Source: JAWRCU01 sp033542235
GTDB taxonomy: Bacteria > Pseudomonadota > Alphaproteobacteria > Rhizobiales > Rhizobiaceae
NCBI RefSeq assembly: GCF_033542235.1
Contig: NZ_JAWRCU010000013.1
Span: 62,001-126,000, forward strand
DNA length: 64,000 bases
Reading direction: 5' to 3'
Each line of letters starts with the position of its first letter. Within the stretch, counting starts at the first letter, position 1. Under the pieces are notes generated by a model. The model was given only the letters and a program-made list of their open reading frames with translations, was not told the origin of the DNA and ran no database searches. Below, one piece after another: positions 32,797 to 40,694 of the stretch. The position numbers were made by a program, and so were the translations under genes.

Positions 32797-33708
32797 ATGA
32801 ATATCAACAAGCTGATTCCGTTGGCGTTCGGACTGCTGATGGCTACTGGCATGGCGGCTATCGCAGGAGACGAGAGCCCTACGCTTGCGAAAATCCAAGG
32901 CGACAAGAAGATCGTCATCATGAACGACCTCTCGGCCGCGCCATGGCAGTTCCGCGATGCCAACGGCAATGCCGCCGGTTTCTCGATCGATCTCGATCGC
33001 ATGATAGCGGCCAGGCTCGACGTCGACCTGGAACTGAGGAATGTGGAATGGGCCGGCCTTATTCCCGGGCTATTGACGCGCAAGTCGGACATCCTGGCCA
33101 CGAGCATGACCGTGACCCCCAAGCGGGCCGAGCAGATCCTATTCACGCAGGAGAACTGGTACTCTACCGGCGTAGTCGCCATCGTGCGGTCGGAAGACGC
33201 TGGTGCCTCCTGGGAAGACCTGAACCAGTCGGGCAAGCGGATAGCGGTCAAGGCAGGTACCAGCGCGGTTGATGTCGCCAAGCAGTTCTTCGCCAACGCC
33301 GAAATTGAGAGCTATCCGAATGACACGGACACCTACCAGGCCCTGAAGACCAACCGTGTCGACGCCGCGCTGAACGATCTGGCAGTGCTCGGTGTCGTGC
33401 ATCGCGAGTATGGCTTTCAATCGTTGAAGAAGCCCCGCGAACTGATCAGCTCTGACAACTGGGCCTTCGCCGTGCGGAAGGACGACGTCGGAGCGCAAAA
33501 ATATCTCGATACGTTCCTCGCCGAGATCAAGGCCAACGGCAAGCTCGAGGCCCTGCGCGCATACTGGGTTGATGGCGACGACTGGAAGAAGGACTTCCTC
33601 GAGAAGAACAGCGGTGTGTCCGACGCGCGCAAGAAGCTGGTCGAACAACTTGGCATTGCGGCCTACGTGCCGGAAAGCGGCAAAGGTACGCGCGCGACCC
33701 TGGAATAG
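32797..33708 (+). CDS. Amino acid ABC transporter substrate-binding protein
   Basis: 303-aa family 3 periplasmic binding protein for polar amino acids. Signal peptide MNINKLIPLAFGLLMATGMA with cleavage near AIA-GDE. The mature protein has the family pattern PWQFRDANGNAAGFSIDLDR, then LIPGLLTRKSDILATSMTVT with Arg and Ser/Thr typical of amino acid carboxylate and amine binding, and KAGTSAVDVAKQFF. AAGGGGAG precedes the ATG. It begins the plus-strand operon of the 28.7-36.7 kb island; a hairpin with a T-run follows it. Confidence 0.9.
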   Translation: MNINKLIPLAFGLLMATGMAAIAGDESPTLAKIQGDKKIVIMNDLSAAPWQFRDANGNAAGFSIDLDRMIAARLDVDLELRNVEWAGLIPGLLTRKSDILATSMTVTPKRAEQILFTQENWYSTGVVAIVRSEDAGASWEDLNQSGKRIAVKAGTSAVDVAKQFFANAEIESYPNDTDTYQALKTNRVDAALNDLAVLGVVHREYGFQSLKKPRELISSDNWAFAVRKDDVGAQKYLDTFLAEIKANGKLEALRAYWVDGDDWKKDFLEKNSGVSDARKKLVEQLGIAAYVPESGKGTRATLE

Positions 33709-33721
33709 CCCCATCCGCAGC

Positions 33722-33751
33722 GCCGGACGCTCTCTTCAGCGTCCGGCTTTT
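33722..33751 (+). terminator. Intrinsic terminator/attenuator inside the ABC operon
   Basis: GCCGGACGCT (33722-33731), loop CTCTTC, AGCGTCCGGC (33738-33747), then TTTT. A 10-bp GC-rich stem between the binding-protein gene and the ATPase gene. It would let the receptor be made in excess over the membrane parts, a common arrangement in ABC importers. Confidence 0.75.
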
Positions 33752-33769
33752 CATCAATTCGGTGACTGA

Positions 33770-34501
33770 ATGACTTTCTTCGAGGCGAGAGACGTCAATT
33801 TCCACTTCGGCAGCTTCCATGCGCTGCGCGACGTTTCGTTCGAGTTCGGAAAGGGAGATGTACTGGTCGTGTGCGGCCCCTCCGGCTCGGGGAAGAGCAC
33901 TTTGATCAGAAGCATCAACCGCCTTGCCGGCCCGCTCACCAGCGGCTCTATGTCGATCGAAGGGCGCGATCTCGCGAACATGCGCGCCCGAGAACTCTAT
34001 CGTCGGATCGGAATGGTCTTCCAGCGCTTCAATCTTTTTCAGCACCTTAGCGTGCTGGAGAACATCGCGCTGCCCCAGCGGCGTGTCCTCGGCAAAAGCC
34101 GTCGCGAAGCGGCCGAGCGCGCGAGGGGACTGCTCGATCGCGTTGGTCTGGCGGACAAAGCCGATAGTTATCCCGCAAGGCTCTCCGGCGGCCAGCAGCA
34201 GCGCGTCGCCATTTGCCGGGCTCTGGCGATGGAGCCCGAATTGCTGCTGTTCGACGAACCCACTTCTGCACTCGATCCTGAAATGGTTGGAGAGGTGCTG
34301 CAGGTCATGCGTGGCCTGGCGGCTGGTGGCATGACCATGATCGTGGTGACCCATGAGATGGGTTTCGCTCGCGAGCTGGGCACCGAAATCCTCTTCATGG
34401 AGGCAGGGCAGGTGGTCGAACGCGCCCCACCTGCGGCGTTCTTCGCGAACCCGCGGGAAGCGCGGACACGCGCCTTCCTCGACCAGATACTGCATCACTG
34501 A
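33770..34501 (+). CDS. Amino acid ABC transporter ATP-binding protein
   Basis: 243-aa ABC ATPase of the polar amino acid uptake type. Walker A GPSGSGKST, Q-loop VFQRFNLFQHLSVLENI, signature LSGGQQQRVAICRALA, Walker B LLLFDEPTSALD and H-loop VTHEM are all intact. It powers import through the two permeases encoded just downstream. The permease gene starts 7 bp after its stop. Length is typical for GlnQ/ArtP-like proteins. Confidence 0.93.
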   Translation: MTFFEARDVNFHFGSFHALRDVSFEFGKGDVLVVCGPSGSGKSTLIRSINRLAGPLTSGSMSIEGRDLANMRARELYRRIGMVFQRFNLFQHLSVLENIALPQRRVLGKSRREAAERARGLLDRVGLADKADSYPARLSGGQQQRVAICRALAMEPELLLFDEPTSALDPEMVGEVLQVMRGLAAGGMTMIVVTHEMGFARELGTEILFMEAGQVVERAPPAAFFANPREARTRAFLDQILHH

Positions 34502-34508
34502 GGCAGCC

Positions 34509-35180
34509 ATGTTCGCCGCAGCCTATGACCTCTTCTGGCATTATCGCGACATCTATTTGCGCGGGCTGGAAAATGCCTTGACGGCAGCCGCCTTCGGCCT
34601 TGTCCTTTCGCTCTTTGCCGGTGGGTTGGCAGGCATTATCCGCTTCTCTTCCAAGGGAACCGCGGGACGCGTCGTCGCCATCTACGTTTCCGTCGTGCGG
34701 AACACGCCGATGCTCGTCCAGGTGTACTTCATCTACTTCGGCCTGCCGGCACTGGGCGTTACGTTGTCCGCCTTTGCGACAGGTGTGGTCGCGCTCACCT
34801 TCAATTCGGGCGCATACATAGCCGAGATCGCCCGCGGCGGGCTTGCGGCCATCCCGCAAGGTCAGACGGAAGCGGCTATGGCCCTTGGCCTCAGCCGCCG
34901 GGTCCTGCTGGCACGCGTCCTGATCCCTCAGGCGGCGCCGACGATCCTGCCTGCCATCACCGGTCAGTTCGTGCAGCTCATCAAGGACACCTCGCTACTA
35001 TACACGATCGCGGTTCTGGAGATCACCAAGGCCGCCGACGACGTCGGCAACGAGACTTACCAATTCCTGGAGGCCTATCTGGTGAGCTGCTTGATCTACG
35101 TCGTCATCTGTGTCGTGCTCAACCTGCTCGTCGATCAATATGAGCGCCGTGCCGGCTTCTCCAGGCACCGGAGGGTCTGA
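34509..35180 (+). CDS. Amino acid ABC transporter permease 1
   Basis: 223-aa inner-membrane permease of the HisMQ family, with about five hydrophobic helices. Family segments: RNTPMLVQVYFIYFGLPALG, and the EAA-type cytoplasmic loop IAEIARGGLAAIPQGQTEAA followed by ALGLSRRVLLARVLIPQAAP. ATG at 34509 follows the ATPase stop by 7 bp; the frame is open further upstream only inside the ATPase gene. It pairs with the next gene to form a heterodimer. Confidence 0.9.
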   Translation: MFAAAYDLFWHYRDIYLRGLENALTAAAFGLVLSLFAGGLAGIIRFSSKGTAGRVVAIYVSVVRNTPMLVQVYFIYFGLPALGVTLSAFATGVVALTFNSGAYIAEIARGGLAAIPQGQTEAAMALGLSRRVLLARVLIPQAAPTILPAITGQFVQLIKDTSLLYTIAVLEITKAADDVGNETYQFLEAYLVSCLIYVVICVVLNLLVDQYERRAGFSRHRRV

Positions 35181-35182
35181 GC

Positions 35183-35845
35183 ATGGTGCTCCTGTCGCTG
35201 GTCTACGATGCTGCCGGCTTGATCCTTTCAGGGATGCCGATCGTCATTGTACTAACCATCTCGGCTTTCATTCCAGCGCTCGCCCTGGGTGTCGTTGGTG
35301 GCCTAATGGGCAGTTCCAGCTATAGGCTGCTCCGTTTCATTGCGGGACTGTACGTCTACATTTTTCGCAGTGTGCCGTTCCTGATGTTCATCTTTCTGGT
35401 CTACTACGGTTTGCCATATTACAACGTCGACATCGGCCCGGTCACGACGGCAATTGTTGCGCTTGCCTTGAGCCATGGCGCCTATATGACCGAGATCATC
35501 AGGGGCGGGCTGCTGGGTTTGGACAAGGGTCAGAATGAGGCCGCGATTGCGATTGGTTTCACGCTGACGCAGCGCCTCAGGGACATAGTGTTGCCGCAGG
35601 CCTTGATGGCAATCATTCCCTCTCTGCTTGGTCAATCGATCCTGATGGTGAAGGATACGTCGTTGGTTTCGGTGGTGGGAATCAGCGAGCTCACGCGTCT
35701 AGGGCGAGAAGTCGTCATCAGGACGAACGAGCCGTTCATTGTTTTTACGATCGTAGCAGCCGCGTATTTCGTTCTATGCTTTGGTCTCGAATGGATTGCG
35801 AGGCGCCTCGAAGCGCGTGTCCGAAAGATAACTTCGAGGCAGTAA
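35183..35845 (+). CDS. Amino acid ABC transporter permease 2
   Basis: 220-aa HisMQ-family permease, second half of the membrane channel. Family segments: FRSVPFLMFIFLVYYGLPYY, the EAA loop MTEIIRGGLLGLDKGQNEAA followed by AIGFTLTQRLRDIVLPQALM, and VKDTSLVSVVGISEL. Starts 2 bp after the previous stop. The C-terminus is basic (RRLEARVRKITSRQ). The IclR regulator gene follows 21 bp downstream, so the operon encodes its own likely regulator. Confidence 0.9.
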   Translation: MVLLSLVYDAAGLILSGMPIVIVLTISAFIPALALGVVGGLMGSSSYRLLRFIAGLYVYIFRSVPFLMFIFLVYYGLPYYNVDIGPVTTAIVALALSHGAYMTEIIRGGLLGLDKGQNEAAIAIGFTLTQRLRDIVLPQALMAIIPSLLGQSILMVKDTSLVSVVGISELTRLGREVVIRTNEPFIVFTIVAAAYFVLCFGLEWIARRLEARVRKITSRQ

Positions 35846-35866
35846 GCAAATATGGAAAGGAAAACC

Positions 35867-36694
35867 ATGGAGCAGGCCGAAAGTGTTCCGGCGGCTCGCG
35901 TTCAGCCCGCAGAAGGGCCTGAAGTGGAGGCTAGAGAGAACCGAGATTCAGGCGCAAAGTCGCTGCGCAAGATGTCTTCGGTGCTGGACTGCTTCACCAG
36001 GCTTCATCCGACGTTGACTGTCGGCGAGATCTCGGAAGCCACTGGTCTGCCCCGGACTACGGTGCATCGCATCGTTACCTCGCTGAGAGAGGTCGGCATG
36101 CTCGACCAGGATGGGCGCCGTCAGAGCTACAGGCTCGGTTTGAAGATGTTTTACTACGGAAGCAGCGTGCTGGCGAGCCTTGACACACCCCGGCGCGCGC
36201 ATCCGCACATCGCCAAGCTGCAGCTGTTCACTGGCGAGGTCATTCATTTCCACATGTTTGACGGTAGTCAGATGGTTTGCGTCGAGCGCGAGGAGATGGG
36301 CAATTCGCGGCTCACCACATTGACCACGATCGAAGCCGCTCCGACCTATTGCACGAGTGTTGGCAAGGCATTTCTGGCATTTCAGGACGAGGCGCTGGTG
36401 CGCCGGATCGCGCAGGAGGAAGGTCTCAAGCGATACACGCCCAATACGATCACGGACCTTGGCAAGCTCCTTGAAGAGCTTGCTCTCATCCGTGCCCGCG
36501 GCTTCGCCATCGACAATGAGGAGAACCAGGTTGGACTTCGCTGCATCGGCGCGCCTATCAGGGATGCGGCTGGCAGGGTTTTTGCCTCCGTGAGCGTATC
36601 GGGACCGGCGGAGCGCATGCCCGACATGCGCCTCGAAGGCCTGGCCCCGCTGGTAATCCAGACCGCGAACGACATTTCGAAGGCGCTGGCCTGA
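35867..36694 (+). CDS. IclR-family transcriptional regulator
   Basis: About 275 aa. After a disordered N-terminus of about 30 residues comes the IclR winged HTH (SSVLDCFTRLHPTLTVGEIS, EATGLPRTTVHRIVTSLREV), then the GAF-like effector domain with YCTSVGKAFLAF, IRARGFAIDNEENQVGLRCI and GAPIRDAAGRVFASVSVSGP. ATG 35867 is preferred because AAAGG lies six bases before it; ATG 35852 is the alternative. As the last gene of the transporter operon, it probably controls both divergent arms of the island through the palindrome at 32621-32660. Confidence 0.88.
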   Translation: MEQAESVPAARVQPAEGPEVEARENRDSGAKSLRKMSSVLDCFTRLHPTLTVGEISEATGLPRTTVHRIVTSLREVGMLDQDGRRQSYRLGLKMFYYGSSVLASLDTPRRAHPHIAKLQLFTGEVIHFHMFDGSQMVCVEREEMGNSRLTTLTTIEAAPTYCTSVGKAFLAFQDEALVRRIAQEEGLKRYTPNTITDLGKLLEELALIRARGFAIDNEENQVGLRCIGAPIRDAAGRVFASVSVSGPAERMPDMRLEGLAPLVIQTANDISKALA

Positions 36695-37157
36695 TACCCA
36701 CCGCGACGCGTAACGAGCGCTGCGTCGCCGGGTCAAGTTCGGACCAAGAGGTGAATCTCCGCCCCCGAGTGGTTCCGCCTACCTTGCCGACCCTGTGCCG
36801 GATGCCGGCTGATCCGTCAGAAGGGACGGCCTCCATGATGGTGAGCCAACCATGGGACGAAATTTTCATGCGTGATGCGGGTTAGCTGCGCATCTTTGTT
36901 CGCGTAAGCCGCAATGCCGCGTCTGCGCCATGGCTCTTTTCGCGGATAAGCCGATTTCGTTTGACGCCTGATGCATTATTGGCAGAAAACCTATGGCATC
37001 TCGACCTGGACGCAGGGCGTGCGCGATTCGGCGTGCGCCTGCGCCGGAGCAGGATGCTTGGAAGGAGCATTCATCCTGCTCTAGCTCTTTGTTTCTGCAG
37101 CATGATTTATTCGAAAGGTCTGCAACTTTTCGGGATCATGCTCTGAGGAGACGCCTG
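36695..37157. other. 463-bp intergenic region with a family D repeat
   Basis: No convincing gene. Positions 37057-37146 hold a full family D element: GAGCAGGATGCTTGG ... CATTCATCCTGCTC, then CAGCATGATTTATTCG and TTTCGGGATCATGCTCTG. The segment 36730-36870 can be read on the minus strand as a short frame with a GKVGGTTRG-like run; it might be debris of a mobile element, but I cannot assign it. GAGGAG at the end serves the next gene. Confidence 0.55.
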
Positions 37158-40100
37158 ATGACGCTTCACGACGTCGCGCTCGACGACAAGTTCGATCTCG
37201 GCAAGGAGCGCATCTTCCTGTCCGGAGCGCAGGCGATCATTCGCATGCTGCTCATGCAGCGCGAGCGCGACCGGATCGCCGGCCTGAATACGGCTGGGTT
37301 CGTATCCGGCTATCGCGGCTCTCCGCTCGGCGGGCTCGACCTGCAGCTCTGGAAGGCAAAGAAGCAGCTGTCGCAGTCGAACATCCAGTTCGAGCCGGGC
37401 CTCAACGAGGAACTCGCGGCGACTGCCGTATGGGGCTCGCAACAGACCGAGCTGCTCGGCGAAGGCAGATATGACGGCGTCTTCGGCCTATGGTACGGCA
37501 AGGGGCCCGGGGTGGACCGCTCGGGCGACGTCTTTCGTCATGCCAACCTCGCCGGCTCGTCAAGGTACGGTGGCGTGCTCGCCCTGATGGGCGACGACCA
37601 CATGGCGGAGTCCTCGACGATCGCGCATGCGACCGAGTTCCTGTTCGTCGATACGATGATCCCGATCCTCAACCCGGCCGGCGTGCAGGAGCTGATCGAC
37701 TACGGGCTCTACGGCTATGCGCTCTCGCGTTTTGCCGGCACCTGGACGGCGATCAAATGCGTCAAGGACAACATCGAATCGACGGCCTCCGTCGACGTGT
37801 CGCTCGACCGGCTCAACATCGTCGTACCGGAATTCGAGATGCCGCAAGGCGGGCTCAACATCCGCAACGAGATCGACATGCTCGGCCAGGAGGAGCGCCT
37901 GCACGAATACAAGCGTGCGGCGGCCGCCGCCTTCATTCACGCCAACGGCATCAACCGCGTCGTCTTTTCCGGTGGCCGCGAGCCGAAGATCGGCATCATC
38001 ACCGTGGGGAAGAGCTATCTCGACGTGCGCCAGGCACTTGACGATCTCGGCGTAGACGAGGCGCGTGCCGCCGAGCTTGGCGTCAGGCTGTTCAAGGTCG
38101 GCTGTCCGTGGCCGCTCGACATCGAGCATCTCAAGGATTTCGTTCGCGGCCTGGAAATGGTCATCGTCGTCGAGGAGAAGCGTTCTCTTATCGAGGTGCA
38201 GCTGCGCGAAAATCTCTACGGCACTTCCATGCAGCCGGAGGTCGTCGGCAAGAAGGACGAACGTGGCCAGTGGCTGTTTCCCGCCAAGGGCGCGCTCGAC
38301 CCGAACGACATCGCAATCGCGATCGGCGAGCGCATCCTGCGCGTCATCGGCTCGGTCGAGGAGATCGAGCAGAAGGTCGCACGCATCCGGCAGTTCCAGG
38401 CGATGCTTTCGGAGACCAAGGACATCGCCGGCCGTACGCCCTTTTTCTGCTCGGGCTGTCCGCACAACACCTCGACCAACGTTCCGGAGGGCTCGATCGC
38501 GGGCGCCGGCATAGGCTGCCACTTCATGGCGCTCTGGATGGACCGCTCGACGGTCGGCTTTACGGCGATGGGCGGGGAAGGTGCGCAGTGGGTCGGGCAG
38601 GCGCCGTTTTCGAAGCGCGAGCACTTCTTTCAGAATCTCGGCGACGGCACCTACGACCACTCGGGCATACTGGCGATCCGTTTCGCGCTCGCTGCCAAGG
38701 TCAACATCACCTACAAGATCCTGTTCAATGACGCTGTCGCCATGACGGGCGGACAGCCGCTCGAGGGCAACCTCACGGTCGACATGATCGCCCGCCAGCT
38801 GCGCGCCGAAGGCGTCGAGCGCATCGCCATCGTCTCAGACGACCCCGAAAAATATAAGGGTGCCGTCGAGTTCCCGGTTGGCTCGACCGTCCATCATCGC
38901 GACGACATGGACCAGGTCCAACGCCAGTTGCGCGAAGTGAAGGGCGTGTCGGTATTGATCTATGACCAGACCTGCGCGGCCGAGAAGCGCCGGCGCCGCA
39001 AGCGCGGCGCCTATCCCGACCCCGACAAGCGGGTGATGATCAACGAGCTCGTCTGCGAGGGTTGCGGGGATTGCGGCGTGCAGTCGAACTGCGTGTCGGT
39101 GCAGCCGGTCGAGACCGAGTTCGGCCGCAAACGCCGCATCGATCAGTCGAGCTGCAACAAGGATTTCTCCTGCCTCAAGGGCTTCTGCCCGTCCTTTGTG
39201 ACGGTGCACGGCGCCAAACTGCGCAAGGCGGAAGCTGCGGCGGGCGAGACCGATCCTCTGGAGGGCATTCCGGAGCCGGCATCGCTGGCAGACGACAATG
39301 GCTGGTCGGCCATCATCGACGGGGTCGGCGGCACCGGAGTTGTGACCGTCGGCGCCGTACTGGGCATGGCCGCGCATCTCGAAGGCAAGGGCTGCGGCAT
39401 GATAGACATGGCCGGTCTCGCCCAGAAGGGCGGCTCCGTCTTCACCCATGTCCGCATCGCCAGATCGCCCGACGATATCCACTCGATCCGTGTGTCGGCC
39501 GGCAAGGCCGACCTCGTGCTGGGCTGCGACCTCGTCGTCTCCGGCGCCAAAAAAGTGCTTGCCGCCGTGCGGCAGAACCACACGATCTTCGTTGCCAATA
39601 CGGCCGAGATCATGCCCGGCGAATTCGCCCGCTCGGCCGACTTCTCGCTGCCCGTGGAGCGCCTGAAGAAGGCGATACGCGAGGCTGCCGGCGACACGCA
39701 TTCGCACTTCTTCGACGCGACGCGGACGGCTTCGGTCCTGTTCGGCAACTCGCTCGGCGCCAATATGGTCATGCTGGGCTTTGCCTATCAGCACGGCGGG
39801 CTGCCGGTCGGCGCTCAGGCGATCGAGAAGGCGATCGAGCTCAACGGTCAGGCTGTCGCCATGAACATCGCTGCGTTCCGCTGGGGCCGGCGCGCCGCCC
39901 ACGAGCCGCAGTTCGTGCGTAGCCTTGTTGCAAGGCAGGACGCACCTGCCGCACAGCCTCTCGCCGCGACGCTCGACGAGGTCATCTTGCACCGCGTAGA
40001 GTTCCTTACCGCTTACCAAAACCGGCGCTACGCGCGACACTACGAGCGGCGCATTGCCGAAATCCGTGCTGCCGAAGCGAAGGCCAGGCCGGGCTCGACT

Positions 40101-40631
40101 GTCGTCACCGAAGCCGTGGCCCGCAACCTTTTCAGGCTGATGGCGGTCAAGGACGAGTACGAGGTCGCGCGCCTCTATACCGATGGCGCTTTCCAGCGCC
40201 AGCTTTCCAGCCAGTTCCAGAGCTTCGAGAAGTTGGAATTCCATCTTGCGCCGCCAATCCTCGCGCGCAAGGGCCCCGACGGCAAGCCGCGCAAGTCGAG
40301 CTTCGGCCCGTGGATGATGCGGGGCTTCCGTGTGCTTGCGGCGCTGCGCCCGTTGCGCGGCACGCCGCTCGACATTTTCGGCCGCAGCGAGGATCGGCGC
40401 ATGGAGCGCCGGCTTCTTGCCGAGTACCAAGGCGATCTCGACCTGATCCTGAAGCTGATCTCGCCGGCAAAAATCGAAGCTGCGGCTGCGCTCGCCTCGG
40501 CGCCCCAGCTGATCCGCGGCTACGGGCACGTCAAGCAGGCAAGTGCAGCCAGGGCAGCCGAGGAGCGCAAACGGCTTCTCGAGCGGATCAGCGCGCCCGT
40601 CGCAGAGATCACCTTGCAGGCGGCAGAATAG
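37158..40631 (+). CDS. Fused indolepyruvate ferredoxin oxidoreductase
   Basis: 1157-aa 2-oxoacid:acceptor oxidoreductase, decarboxylating aryl pyruvates or related 2-oxoacids to acyl-CoA with thiamine diphosphate. N-terminal pyrimidine-binding domain (GFVSGYRGSPLGGLDLQLW), TPP/Mg-binding part with FCSGCPHNTSTNVPEGS and GGEGAQWVGQAPF, a Cys-rich iron-sulfur region (CEGCGDCGVQSNC, CNKDFSCLKGFC) at about residues 635-680, then the gamma domain (DGVGGTGVVTVGAVLGMAAH) and a long C-terminal domain. All parts that are separate IorA and IorB subunits in archaea are here in one chain, as is usual in proteobacteria. ATG 37158 follows TGAGGAGACGCC. Likely role: aromatic amino acid catabolism. Confidence 0.92.
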   Translation: MTLHDVALDDKFDLGKERIFLSGAQAIIRMLLMQRERDRIAGLNTAGFVSGYRGSPLGGLDLQLWKAKKQLSQSNIQFEPGLNEELAATAVWGSQQTELLGEGRYDGVFGLWYGKGPGVDRSGDVFRHANLAGSSRYGGVLALMGDDHMAESSTIAHATEFLFVDTMIPILNPAGVQELIDYGLYGYALSRFAGTWTAIKCVKDNIESTASVDVSLDRLNIVVPEFEMPQGGLNIRNEIDMLGQEERLHEYKRAAAAAFIHANGINRVVFSGGREPKIGIITVGKSYLDVRQALDDLGVDEARAAELGVRLFKVGCPWPLDIEHLKDFVRGLEMVIVVEEKRSLIEVQLRENLYGTSMQPEVVGKKDERGQWLFPAKGALDPNDIAIAIGERILRVIGSVEEIEQKVARIRQFQAMLSETKDIAGRTPFFCSGCPHNTSTNVPEGSIAGAGIGCHFMALWMDRSTVGFTAMGGEGAQWVGQAPFSKREHFFQNLGDGTYDHSGILAIRFALAAKVNITYKILFNDAVAMTGGQPLEGNLTVDMIARQLRAEGVERIAIVSDDPEKYKGAVEFPVGSTVHHRDDMDQVQRQLREVKGVSVLIYDQTCAAEKRRRRKRGAYPDPDKRVMINELVCEGCGDCGVQSNCVSVQPVETEFGRKRRIDQSSCNKDFSCLKGFCPSFVTVHGAKLRKAEAAAGETDPLEGIPEPASLADDNGWSAIIDGVGGTGVVTVGAVLGMAAHLEGKGCGMIDMAGLAQKGGSVFTHVRIARSPDDIHSIRVSAGKADLVLGCDLVVSGAKKVLAAVRQNHTIFVANTAEIMPGEFARSADFSLPVERLKKAIREAAGDTHSHFFDATRTASVLFGNSLGANMVMLGFAYQHGGLPVGAQAIEKAIELNGQAVAMNIAAFRWGRRAAHEPQFVRSLVARQDAPAAQPLAATLDEVILHRVEFLTAYQNRRYARHYERRIAEIRAAEAKARPGSTVVTEAVARNLFRLMAVKDEYEVARLYTDGAFQRQLSSQFQSFEKLEFHLAPPILARKGPDGKPRKSSFGPWMMRGFRVLAALRPLRGTPLDIFGRSEDRRMERRLLAEYQGDLDLILKLISPAKIEAAAALASAPQLIRGYGHVKQASAARAAEERKRLLERISAPVAEITLQAAE

Positions 40632-40694
40632 CCGATCGGTAGCCAGCAGCTTACCCAAGCTGAGGCCAAAACCTTTCCTTAATGCGGACATGCC

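Noticed and set aside
36730..36870. Possible mobile-element remnant on the minus strand before the indolepyruvate oxidoreductase gene
   Set aside because: The GKVGGTTRG-like run looked transposon- or intron-associated, but I could not identify a family, ends or target duplication.
38835..40691. 618-codon open frame antisense to the indolepyruvate oxidoreductase gene
   Set aside because: Shadow of a long high-GC gene; no recognisable protein features.
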